Assembly: GCA_012719445.1 (NCBI GenBank)
Contig: JAAYAH010000037.1
Span: 1-64,000 of the forward strand
Origin: Actinomycetales bacterium
GTDB lineage: Bacteria > Actinomycetota > Actinomycetes > Actinomycetales > Kineosporiaceae
DNA length: 64,000 nt
Reading direction: 5' to 3'
This document shows positions 53,052-60,927 of this stretch, one piece after another. The notes beneath the pieces are model-generated. The model searched no databases, was not told the origin of the DNA, and saw nothing but the letters and a program-made list of their open reading frames with translations. Numbering within the stretch: the stretch's first letter is position 1; each line of letters begins with the position of its first letter. The position numbers and the translations under genes were made by a program.

Positions 53052-54044
53052 TCAGCCCTTCACGGCCCCGATGAGCATCCCCTTGGTGAAGTGCCTCTGG
53101 ACGAAGGGGTACACGAGCATGATCGGTACGAGGGTGAGGACGACGACCGCCATCTGCAGCGAGAGGTGGGCGACCTGCTGGCGGCCGAGATAGCCGCCGA
53201 GCTCCGTCCTGCCCGTCCCGGCCATGGTGAAGCCCTGGGTCACGTAGTTGTACAGGACGAGCTGCAGCGGCCACTTCTCGTTGGCCGCGGGCATGTACAG
53301 CAGCACGTTGAAGAACGAGTTCCAGTAGCCGACGGCGTAGAACAGGGCGATCACCGCGTTGACCGCCTTGGAGGTGGGCAGCACGATCGACCACAGGATC
53401 CGCCACTCGCTGGCGCCGTCGATCCGGCCGCTGTCGATGAGCTCCGGCGCGGTGTTGGCGAAGAACGCCCGCATGACGAGGATGTTGAAGACCGACACCG
53501 CACTGGGCAGGATCAGCGACCAGTACTGCTCGTAGCCGCCGAGGGCGGCGACGACGAGGAAGCTCGGGATGATCCCGCCGCTGAAGAACATCGTGAGGAT
53601 CAGCGTGAACAGGATCGTGCGGTGGGCGAAGGACCGGGGGCGGGACAGGCCGTAGGCGCACAGCACGGTGACCACCATGGAGACCGCGGTGCCGACGACG
53701 GTCACCCCGAGGCTCACCACGAGGGCCCTGGTGACCACTCCGCCCTGGATGATCTCCCGGTAGGCGTTGAGGGTCACCCCGCCCTCCGGGACGACCACCA
53801 GGCCGCCGGCCGCGTCGACGGACGCCTTGGTGGAGAAGCTCGTCATGATCACGCTGTAGATCGGGAGGAGGATCACCGCCAGGACGGCAAGGATCGTGGC
53901 GCCCTTGGCGACGTTGCCGGCGACCGTCGGCGGTTCCTCCCACGGCGGGCGCTGGTTCGGCCGCTCGTTCCTGGGGTTCCGGCGGGGCTCGGCGGCCGCT
54001 TCGCGCGAGGCGCGGCCGCGACGGGAGGTCTTCGTGAGGTTCAT
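53052..54044 (-). CDS. ABC sugar permease, LplC/YtcP type
   Basis: A 330-residue inner-membrane permease. After a basic N-terminus, six spans begin TILAVLAVILLPIYSVIMTSF and include TILFTLILTMFFSGGIIPSFLVV and MAVVVLTLVPIMLVYPFVQ. FFSGGIIPSF, RAFFANTAPELIDSGRIDGASEWRILWSIVLP (EAA-like loop contacting the ATPase) and QRHFTKGMLIGAVKG at the end are typical of the YtcP/LplC group, which imports complex oligosaccharides. No ATPase gene lies in the locus, so a shared one such as MsiK is probably used. Start codon overlaps the previous stop (ATGA). Confidence 0.93.
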   Translation of the reverse strand: MNLTKTSRRGRASREAAAEPRRNPRNERPNQRPPWEEPPTVAGNVAKGATILAVLAVILLPIYSVIMTSFSTKASVDAAGGLVVVPEGGVTLNAYREIIQGGVVTRALVVSLGVTVVGTAVSMVVTVLCAYGLSRPRSFAHRTILFTLILTMFFSGGIIPSFLVVAALGGYEQYWSLILPSAVSVFNILVMRAFFANTAPELIDSGRIDGASEWRILWSIVLPTSKAVNAVIALFYAVGYWNSFFNVLLYMPAANEKWPLQLVLYNYVTQGFTMAGTGRTELGGYLGRQQVAHLSLQMAVVVLTLVPIMLVYPFVQRHFTKGMLIGAVKG

Positions 54045-55087
54045 CTCCGGTACAGCCCGTCCTCTCCGAACGCGTGTGCCAGCTTGTTCGCCCCGATGAT
54101 CAAGATCATGGACAGCACCCCCTTGAACAGGCCGGCGGCCGCGCCGTATCCGAAGTCGGACGTCACCACGCCGTAGTAGTAGGAGAAGGTGTCGAGCACC
54201 TCGGACGCCTGGAACCCGACGGCCTTGCGCTGGATGAGCATCTGCTCGAACCCGACGGTCAGCGCGTTCCCGAGCCGCAGCACGAGCATGAGCACGATGA
54301 CCCCGCGGATCCCCGGCAGGGTGATGTGCCAGGTCCGGCGCCACCGGCTGGCTCCGTCCACCGCGGCGGCCTCGTAGAGGGTCGGGTCGATGGCGGCGAG
54401 CGCCGCGAGGAACACGATGATGCCCCAGCCGGCCTCCTTCCACACCGCCTGCGAGGTGACCAGAAGGGCGAAGGTGTCCGGGTCGGTCATGATGTCGATG
54501 GTCGGCAGTCCGCCGTTGCGCAGCAGGGTGTTCACCAGCCCGGCGCCGCCCAGCATCTGCTGGAAGATGGTGACGACGAGCACCCAGGAGAAGAAGTGCG
54601 GTAGGTAGACCACGCTCTGGACGAAGGACCGCAGCTTGGTGCTCATCAGGCTGTTGAGCATGAGCGCCAGGGCGATCGGCACCGGGAAGTAGAGGATGAG
54701 CTGTACCGCGCTGATGGTGAGGGTGTTCTCCAGCGCCATCCAGAAGTTCGGGTCACGGAACAGCCGCTCGAAGTTGTCCAGCCCGATGAACGGGCTGTTC
54801 CGGAAGCCGTTGTAGATGTCGTAGTACTGGAAGGCGACGACCGACCCGAACATCGGGATGTAGTTGAAGACGACCAGCAGCAGCACCGCGGGCGCCGTCA
54901 TGATCAGAAGCGACTTGTCCCGCCAGAGCCGGGTCCGCCAGGTCCACCGCCGCTCGGGTGGGGCGTCGAGGTCGGGGACGTCGGCGGCTCCGGGGTCCGC
55001 CGAGCCGGGGCTCCCGGAGCCGTTCTCGCTCGCCGGGTCCCTGGTCGGGACGACCTGGTCCGGGAGGGTTCCGGTGTCCTCCGCCAT
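54041..55087 (-). CDS. ABC sugar permease, LplB/YtcQ-operon type
   Basis: A 348-residue permease, partner of the one downstream. An acidic, disordered N-terminus of 45 residues precedes KSLLIMTAPAVLLLVVFNYIPMFGSVVAF, the usual first span and periplasmic loop of the LplB group. LRSFVQSVVYLPHFFSWVLVVTI and EAAAVDGASRWRRTWHITLPGIRGV (EAA loop) follow. It lies 188 bases downstream of the binding-protein gene, beyond a hairpin likely to lower permease expression relative to the binding protein. Confidence 0.93.
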   Translation of the reverse strand: MAEDTGTLPDQVVPTRDPASENGSGSPGSADPGAADVPDLDAPPERRWTWRTRLWRDKSLLIMTAPAVLLLVVFNYIPMFGSVVAFQYYDIYNGFRNSPFIGLDNFERLFRDPNFWMALENTLTISAVQLILYFPVPIALALMLNSLMSTKLRSFVQSVVYLPHFFSWVLVVTIFQQMLGGAGLVNTLLRNGGLPTIDIMTDPDTFALLVTSQAVWKEAGWGIIVFLAALAAIDPTLYEAAAVDGASRWRRTWHITLPGIRGVIVLMLVLRLGNALTVGFEQMLIQRKAVGFQASEVLDTFSYYYGVVTSDFGYGAAAGLFKGVLSMILIIGANKLAHAFGEDGLYRR

Positions 55088-55172
55088 CTCGTGCCTCCGT
55101 TGTCGATCCTGCGGGTGGTGCCGACGTCACCGGGTCTCGGTGCCGCCGGCACGACCAGGTGCGGCCGCAGGG

Positions 55173-55222
55173 ACGGGCCCCGTGTCCGCGCCGTTGGAGG
55201 GGTTGCGCGAACACGGGGCCCG
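55173..55222 (-). other. Intra-operon hairpin between binding-protein and permease genes
   Basis: cgggccccgtgt (55174-55185) and acacggggcccg (55211-55222) pair; a further inner cgcgc/gcgcg pair shortens the loop. Such hairpins commonly protect the upstream mRNA end or act as partial terminators, giving more binding protein than permease. Confidence 0.65.
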
Positions 55223-55275
55223 CTGGCCGCGAGCGCTCCTGGTGGGCTACCAGCCAGTGGGGTGGGGCCGGGCGG

Positions 55276-56937
55276 TCACTGGCCGGTGCCGTACTGCTCG
55301 CGGATTCCGGTGTAGAAGTCGCGCAGGGCGTCACCACCGTTCCTGCGCCAGGTGTCGACGGCCTTCTTGAAGTCGTCGATCGACTTCCGGTTGCGGCAGA
55401 CGTCGGTGATGGTGTCCTCGACCGGCTGGCCGATGCTCGAGTACTGCTGCGGCTCGGTGATGTTCATGCCGTAGAACACCGGCTTGTAGGCGGTGGCGCC
55501 GGCCTTGGCGTGCCAGTCGCAGTAGGTCCGCACCCAGTCCTCGTACCCGGGCTTGGAGGTGACCGACGGCGCGGTGGCGAGGAACTGGTAGGTCGTGGCG
55601 ACCTGCTTCTCCCCGGTCTTGGTGAGCTTCGGGCCGTTGGCCTCCATCGTGTGCGTGACGTCGGCCGGGCCGAAGTTGACCAGCGTGTACTCGGCGGAGC
55701 CGAACGGGGCCGCGATGTAGTTCGCCAGCCGGAGACACTCCTCGATCTGGGCCTTGTTGAGCTTCTTGTTGAGATAGCTGAACATGCTGGCGCCGTTGCC
55801 GAGCGCGTACCGCGGCGTTCCGGTCCCGGACGCGGTGAAGGGCTGCATCGCCTGCATCTTGAAGACCGTGTCACCGGCGAGGTCCTGCTGCTCGACCATG
55901 CCGCCCCACGCGCCGGTGCCGTCGCCGTACATGGCGATCTTGCCGCTGGTGAAGCGCTGCTTGGTCTCGTTGGTGTTGCCGGCGAGGGCGTCCGGGTGGA
56001 TGAGCTCTGCGGCCACGATCTTCCGCATGAACTCCAGCGCCTGGATGATCTCCTCGGTCTCGTACTTGTGCACGAGCTTGTCGGAGGAGTCGATGGCCCA
56101 CTTGAAGGGGATGTCGAACGGCTGGGCGAGGTAGGTCCAGAGGTCGTCGAAGCCCCAGACCTTCTTCTTGGGGTCGGTCAGGGCCTTGCCGGCCTCGAAC
56201 AGCTCGTCGGCGCTCTTGGGCTCGGCGATGCCGGCCTTCTCGAACATGTCCTGCCGGTAGAAGATCGCGCCGGCCAGGACGACGTTCGACGGGTAGACGG
56301 GGATCCCGAAGAGCTTGCCGTTCCACACCCCGGCCTGCCAGGCGTTGCTGGGGACGTTGGCGAGGTTGGGGTACTTCTTGACGTTGTCGCCGGACAGGAA
56401 CGGGGTGAGGTCGACGAACTTGGCCTCGACCGCGCTGCCGAAGTTGAGGTTCGTGGTGTTCCAGCTCGGGATGTCGATCCAGTCCGGCAGCTTGTCCCCG
56501 GTGAACAGGGTCGGCAGCACGTCGCCGTAGGTGTTGCCGTTGGCCGGTTTCATGGCCAGGCTCGCGCCGAAGGCGGCGTTCATGGCCTCGTAGTACTTGT
56601 TGCCCTTGGCGGAGGGGATCGCGCCCCACAGCGGGGTGATCGCGGTGTAGCTGCCGCCGGCCCCCGGCGCCTCGGGAACCGTCGTGATCTGGTCGGTCGG
56701 GTACTTCAGGTAGCCGGGGTCACTCCCGTTGGCACTCGGGATGTCCGGGGGGACCAGGGTGCTGGGTACGTACGCGGGGAGGATCTTCGCCAGCTCGGAG
56801 GTGCTCGTGCCGCCGGTCTTCTTCGCGCTGTCCGACTCACAGCCGGCGAGCACGGACGGCGCGGCGAGCGCACCGGCACCCGCCGCGACGGTGAAGAGGA
56901 ACGACCTGCGGGACGGGCCCGGTGTGTGGGTACCCAT
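55276..56937 (-). CDS. Extracellular sugar-binding lipoprotein of an ABC importer (LplA/YtcQ type)
   Basis: A 553-residue lipoprotein. The N-terminus has a twin-arginine pattern SRRSFLFTVAAGAGALAAPSVLAGC with the lipobox LAGC at the end, so it may be exported folded by Tat and then lipidated. The large size, the segment GDVLPTLFTGDKLPDWIDIPSW, and RQDMFEKAGIAEPKSADELFEAGKAL fit the cluster that binds complex plant oligosaccharides. First gene of the transporter-GH95-GH31 arm. Start: ATG with AAAGGTGG upstream. Its likely promoter is at 57211-57239, about 270 bases upstream, with an operator just downstream of it. Confidence 0.93.
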   Translation of the reverse strand: MGTHTPGPSRRSFLFTVAAGAGALAAPSVLAGCESDSAKKTGGTSTSELAKILPAYVPSTLVPPDIPSANGSDPGYLKYPTDQITTVPEAPGAGGSYTAITPLWGAIPSAKGNKYYEAMNAAFGASLAMKPANGNTYGDVLPTLFTGDKLPDWIDIPSWNTTNLNFGSAVEAKFVDLTPFLSGDNVKKYPNLANVPSNAWQAGVWNGKLFGIPVYPSNVVLAGAIFYRQDMFEKAGIAEPKSADELFEAGKALTDPKKKVWGFDDLWTYLAQPFDIPFKWAIDSSDKLVHKYETEEIIQALEFMRKIVAAELIHPDALAGNTNETKQRFTSGKIAMYGDGTGAWGGMVEQQDLAGDTVFKMQAMQPFTASGTGTPRYALGNGASMFSYLNKKLNKAQIEECLRLANYIAAPFGSAEYTLVNFGPADVTHTMEANGPKLTKTGEKQVATTYQFLATAPSVTSKPGYEDWVRTYCDWHAKAGATAYKPVFYGMNITEPQQYSSIGQPVEDTITDVCRNRKSIDDFKKAVDTWRRNGGDALRDFYTGIREQYGTGQ

Positions 56938-56971
56938 CAGTGGGCCACCTTTCGTCCTTACGCCTCGGTCA

Positions 56972-56984
56972 GCGTTTCGAACGC
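56972..56984. promoter_or_regulatory. GCGTTTCGAACGC inverted repeat
   Basis: Arms GCGTT and AACGC around TCG, 35 bases before the start of the binding-protein gene. The geometry differs from the two GAAnCGCTTC operators (odd centre), so it may be a weaker site for the same repressor or chance. Confidence 0.35.
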
Positions 56985-57185
56985 AGCCTCACCAGGTCAC
57001 CGACCACGGCGCGAGGTGTCCGCCCCGGTCCCGATGCCGCAGCGGACGCGGCGTGGAATCCGGCGTGACACCGGAGGCATCCCTGCCGTCGGCACATCAA
57101 ACCGACCACGCGAGGTACGTGAACGCACCGTCACCTGGCCGGCAGCGTGAACCGATCCACGTAGCGCCTGTCGTGGTGATCTTCG

Positions 57186-57199
57186 TCGAAACGCTTCGA
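57186..57199. promoter_or_regulatory. LacI-type operator of the binding-protein promoter
   Basis: TCGAAACGCTTCGA, symmetric at six of seven base pairs with a central CG. It starts 12 bases downstream of the minus-strand -10 hexamer, so a bound repressor would cover the transcription start. Confidence 0.7.
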
Positions 57200-57210
57200 T
57201 ATGCTGCGGG

Positions 57211-57239
57211 AGAGTACGACATCGCGCAGCACGGGGCAA
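57211..57239 (-). promoter_or_regulatory. Promoter of the transporter arm
   Basis: On the minus strand TTGCCC (57234-57239) is 17 bases from TACTCT (57211-57216), a fair actinobacterial promoter. The operator lies immediately downstream. Confidence 0.55.
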
Positions 57240-57460
57240 GGGGCTGGCGCAAGTGATTTACCGCCAGCCCTCCGCATTCCCCGGGCGATCCCTGGCCCCG
57301 GTCCCGCCGTGGTGTCCCGGTTCCCCTGGATGCCGGCAGGTCGCCCCGACCGCCCCGGTTGATCCGCGCGGGACACGGCCAAGAAATCGCGGATAGTGAG
57401 AGCGCAATTCCTGACAGTCACCATCGGTGTCGGGGAAGGTGTCGGGTGGGCGACGAAACC

Positions 57461-57489
57461 TTGACATGCCCTGACGGCGATGCCAGGGT
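57461..57489 (+). promoter_or_regulatory. Promoter of the GH3-GH42 arm
   Basis: A perfect -35 TTGACA (57461-57466), 17-base spacer, then CAGGGT (57484-57489). The operator at 57489-57502 overlaps the -10 end and the start point. The leader to the GH3 ATG is about 150 bases. Confidence 0.65.
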
Positions 57490-57502
57490 CGAACCGCTTC
57501 GA
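57489..57502. promoter_or_regulatory. LacI-type operator of the GH3 promoter
   Basis: TCGAACCGCTTCGA, symmetric at six of seven base pairs, differs from the site at 57186 by one base. Its position over the transcription start implies repression. Confidence 0.7.
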
Positions 57503-57645
57503 TGATCGGGTGTCGTCCACCCGAACGGCGGGTCGCACCGGGGCGGATCCCCGGTCCCGGCCCGTATCCTCGTCGGGCGCGAAGATCCCCCCGGACGCGT
57601 GCCCGACGACGGCGCGCCCGGACCACGACGGAGGGGACACGGCCC

Positions 57646-60600
57646 ATGGGAACGCCGTCCGGCCCAGGACATGCGATCACAAAAATGACCACGGACGCGG
57701 CGACCACCCGCGCCCTGCGGGAGGAGCGGGTCGACAGCCTGCTGCGCCGGCTGACCCGGACGGAGAAGCTGGAACTGTTGCACCAGGTGTCCCCCGGGGT
57801 CCCGCGCCTCGGCCTGGCCCCGTTCCGGACCGGGACGGAGGTCCTGCACGGCGCGGCCTGGCTGGGGACGGCCACGGTGTTCCCCCAGGCCGTCGGCCTC
57901 GGAGCGACCTGGGACCCCGCCCTCGTCGAACGCGTCGGCCGCGCGGTCTCGGCGGAGGTCCGTGCCCTGCACCACCGTGACCCCCTGATCAGCCTCAACG
58001 TGTGGGCGCCCGTGGTGAACCTGCTGCGCGACCCTCGCTGGGGGCGCAACGAGGAGGGCTACTCCGAGGACGTCCTGCTCACCGTGACCACGACCCTGGC
58101 CTACTGCCGCGGGCTGCGCGGCGAGGACCCGCTCGCGCTGCGGACCGCGCCCCTGCTCAAGCACTTCCTCGCCTACAACAACGAGACCGCGCGGGACACC
58201 ACGGACGTGTCGTTGCGGCCCCGGGTGCTCCGCGAGTACGACCTCCCGGTCTTCGCCGTCCCGCTGCTCGCCGGGGTGGCCACCGGGGTCATGCCGTCGT
58301 ACAACATCGTCAACGGGCGGCCCAACCACGTGACCCCGCTGCTGGGCGAGCTCAGGGCGCTGGTCGTCGCCGCGACCGGCGAGGACATCGTCGTCTGCTC
58401 CGACGCGGAGGCGCCGTCCTTCCTCGTGGACACCGAGCACTACTTCCCCGACCACGCGACGGCCTACGCGGCGGCGCTGCGGGCCGGGGTCGACAGCTTC
58501 ACCGACCACGGTGACCAGACCGAGGTCACCGTGGGACGGGTCACCGAGGCCCTCGACCGAGGGCTGATCACCGAGGAGGACGTCGACCGCGCGGTCCGGC
58601 GGCTGCTGACGCTCCGGGCCCGGCTGGGGGAGTTCACCCCGGAGCGGGACCCGCACGCGGGGGCGGGCGACGACGCCCTGGACAGCCCCGAGCATCGGGA
58701 CCTCGCCCTGACCGCGGCGAGGGCCCAGGTCGTGCTGCTGCGCAACCGGGGTGACCTGCTGCCGATCACGCCGGGCCCCGGGGCCCGGATCGCCGTCGTC
58801 GGGCCGTACGCGGACGTCGTCTGCACCGACTGGTACAGCGGCACCCCGCCCTACCGGGTGGGGATCGCGGGCGGGCTGGGCCGGGCGCTCGCCGCGACGG
58901 GTGGGGAGGTGCGCTGGACCGAGGGGGTCGACCGGATCCGGCTGGTGTCCCGGCGTGGGGACGCCCTCCGGGTGGGCGGTGCCGCGGCCCCGGCCCTCAC
59001 CTGCGTCCCCGTCGACGGCCCTGTGCCTGCCGGCGACCCCGCGTCTGCCGGCGACCCCGCGTCCGCCGGTGGCGCGCCGTCCGCGGACGGCCCTGCGCCT
59101 GCCGAGGGCGCCGGCTCCGCCGACGCATCGGTGGCCGAGTTCGACGTCTTCGACTGGGGCTGCGGGGTGGTGACCCTGCGCAGTGTCGCGACCGGCGGCT
59201 ACGTCTCCGCGCGACCGGACGAGGCACCGGCCGCCGACGTCCCGGAGCCCAACGGCTGGTTCGTCCGGGAGACCCTCTCCCTCGACCCGGCACCGGCTCC
59301 CGACCCGGCACCGGCTCCCGATCCGGTCCGGGCACCGGAACCCGCTCCCGACCAGGTCTACCGGCCGGGACGGGGCGACCGGTCCGGCCGGGAGGACCGG
59401 GTGGTCGTCCTCCGCGCGGTCTCGACCGGTGAGTACACCGTCGTCGACGCCGACACCGGTGCCTTCCGTTTCGCCGACGTGCCGGCGGCCGAGGCCGAGC
59501 CCTTCACCGTCGAGGTGATCCGGCGCGGGGTCGACGAGGCGCTGGCGGCGATCGCGGACGCGGACCACGTGGTGGTGGTCGTCGGCAACGACCCGCACGT
59601 CAACGGCAGGGAGACCGAGGACCGGACGACACTGGCACTGCCCCCGGCGCAGGAGGAGCTGGCCAGGACCGTCGCCGAGGTCCACCCCCGCACCGTCCTC
59701 GTGGTCATGAGCGGGTACCCCTTCGCGCTGGGGACCGCGGCCGAGCACGTCCCGGCGATCCTCGCCACCAGCCACGCTGGGCAGGAGACGGGTACCGCGA
59801 TCGCTGACGTCCTGCTCGGGACGTACCCGCCGTCCGCCCGGCTGGCGCAGACCTGGCATCGCGCGGACGGTGACCTTCCCGACCTCCTCGACTACGACAT
59901 CATCAAGGCCCGCCGCACGTACCTCTACGACGACAGGGAACCGCTGTTCCCGTTCGGGCACGGCCTCACCTACACGACGTTCGGCTACGGGGAGCTCGCG
60001 CTGTCCCCCGGTGCCGTCGAGGCCGACCGCGCCCCGGTGACCGTCCGGGCCGAGGTGGCGGTCACCAACACCGGCAGCCGGACCGGCACCGAGGTGGTCC
60101 AGCTCTACAGCAGGCACCTGCCGCCCCGTCCGGACCGGCCGCTGCGGCGGCTGCAGGCCTTCGCCCGGGTCACCCTCGCCCCGGGCGAGACCCGAATCGC
60201 CCGACTGGAGTTCCCCCTCACCGCCCTGGAACACCTGGACGTCGCGAGCGGCCGGATGCGCGTCGAGCCCGGGACCTACGAGCTGTTCGTCGGTCGGTCG
60301 TGCCTCGACGTCGTCGCGACCGCGCGGCTGGAGGTGGACGGTCCCGCGCCGGAGCCGCGCCGGGTGGTCGGGACCCGGGTGCGGGCGGTGGACTTCGACG
60401 ACTACGAGGACGTCGTCCTCGTCGACGTGAGCCGGGTGTCGGGGGACGCGGTGGCCCCTCGCGGCGAGGGCCCTGGCCTGCTGCTGTTCCGCGACGTCGA
60501 CCTGGGCCCGCTGGCCCCCGTGACCGGTGCGTGCGGCGTGACCGGTGCGCGCGGCGTGACCGGTGCGCGCGGCGGAGACGGTGCGACCGGCGGGGTCGGC

Positions 60601-60927
60601 GCGGCCGGCACCGGGGGGCGGGTGACCGTGCGGGTGGCCAGGGCGGCGGAGGGCAGCGCACGCCTGGAGCTGCGCCGCGACCACCCCGAGCACGGGGTGC
60701 TGCTCGCCGAGGTCGAGGTCCCGTCCACCGGCGACGTCCACGCCTGGACCGAGGTGGAGGCCGACCTCCTGCTCGGGGCGACGGTGTCCTCCCTGCCCGG
60801 AGGGACGGTGTCCTCCCTGCCCGCGCCGGACGTCGTGCCGTCCACCGGCGACCTGTACCTCGTCCTCCACGGTGAGCAGCGGGTGGAGAGCTTCCGGTTC
60901 GACGTGACCGGCGGCGACCGTGCCTGA
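57646..60927 (+). CDS. GH3 beta-glycosidase with inserted beta-trefoil-like domain and C-terminal CBM6-like domain
   Basis: An unusually long GH3 enzyme of 1093 residues without signal peptide, probably a beta-glucosidase or beta-xylosidase. Barrel domain: FRTGTEVLHGAAWLGTATVFPQAVGLGATWDP, NVWAPVVNLLRDPRWGRNEEGYSEDV, LLKHFLAYNNE and the nucleophile Asp in VVCSDAEAPSF. The sandwich domain starts LTAARAQVVLLRN and ends VVVVVGNDPHVNGRETEDR. Between these, about residues 490-620, sits GVVTLRSVATGGYVSARPD and VVVLRAVSTGEYTVVDADTG, a fascin-like beta-trefoil. A fibronectin-type domain (FPFGHGLTYTTFGY, TGTEVVQLY) is followed by a jelly-roll CBM6/35-like end. Start: ATG with GGAGGGG upstream. Overlaps the GH42 gene. 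Confidence 0.87.
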   Translation: MGTPSGPGHAITKMTTDAATTRALREERVDSLLRRLTRTEKLELLHQVSPGVPRLGLAPFRTGTEVLHGAAWLGTATVFPQAVGLGATWDPALVERVGRAVSAEVRALHHRDPLISLNVWAPVVNLLRDPRWGRNEEGYSEDVLLTVTTTLAYCRGLRGEDPLALRTAPLLKHFLAYNNETARDTTDVSLRPRVLREYDLPVFAVPLLAGVATGVMPSYNIVNGRPNHVTPLLGELRALVVAATGEDIVVCSDAEAPSFLVDTEHYFPDHATAYAAALRAGVDSFTDHGDQTEVTVGRVTEALDRGLITEEDVDRAVRRLLTLRARLGEFTPERDPHAGAGDDALDSPEHRDLALTAARAQVVLLRNRGDLLPITPGPGARIAVVGPYADVVCTDWYSGTPPYRVGIAGGLGRALAATGGEVRWTEGVDRIRLVSRRGDALRVGGAAAPALTCVPVDGPVPAGDPASAGDPASAGGAPSADGPAPAEGAGSADASVAEFDVFDWGCGVVTLRSVATGGYVSARPDEAPAADVPEPNGWFVRETLSLDPAPAPDPAPAPDPVRAPEPAPDQVYRPGRGDRSGREDRVVVLRAVSTGEYTVVDADTGAFRFADVPAAEAEPFTVEVIRRGVDEALAAIADADHVVVVVGNDPHVNGRETEDRTTLALPPAQEELARTVAEVHPRTVLVVMSGYPFALGTAAEHVPAILATSHAGQETGTAIADVLLGTYPPSARLAQTWHRADGDLPDLLDYDIIKARRTYLYDDREPLFPFGHGLTYTTFGYGELALSPGAVEADRAPVTVRAEVAVTNTGSRTGTEVVQLYSRHLPPRPDRPLRRLQAFARVTLAPGETRIARLEFPLTALEHLDVASGRMRVEPGTYELFVGRSCLDVVATARLEVDGPAPEPRRVVGTRVRAVDFDDYEDVVLVDVSRVSGDAVAPRGEGPGLLLFRDVDLGPLAPVTGACGVTGARGVTGARGGDGATGGVGAAGTGGRVTVRVARAAEGSARLELRRDHPEHGVLLAEVEVPSTGDVHAWTEVEADLLLGATVSSLPGGTVSSLPAPDVVPSTGDLYLVLHGEQRVESFRFDVTGGDRA

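Larger units (their letters stand above)
56938..57645. promoter_or_regulatory. Divergent control region of the glycosidase locus
   Basis: 708 bases between the binding-protein gene and the GH3 gene with no credible gene. It holds one promoter for each arm and three palindromes described separately. The middle (57240-57420) shows nothing else I can name. Confidence 0.65.

Noticed and set aside
48498-53074. Long plus-strand frames opposite the GH31 and GH95 genes
   Set aside because: No motifs; the minus-strand genes have all expected catalytic segments.
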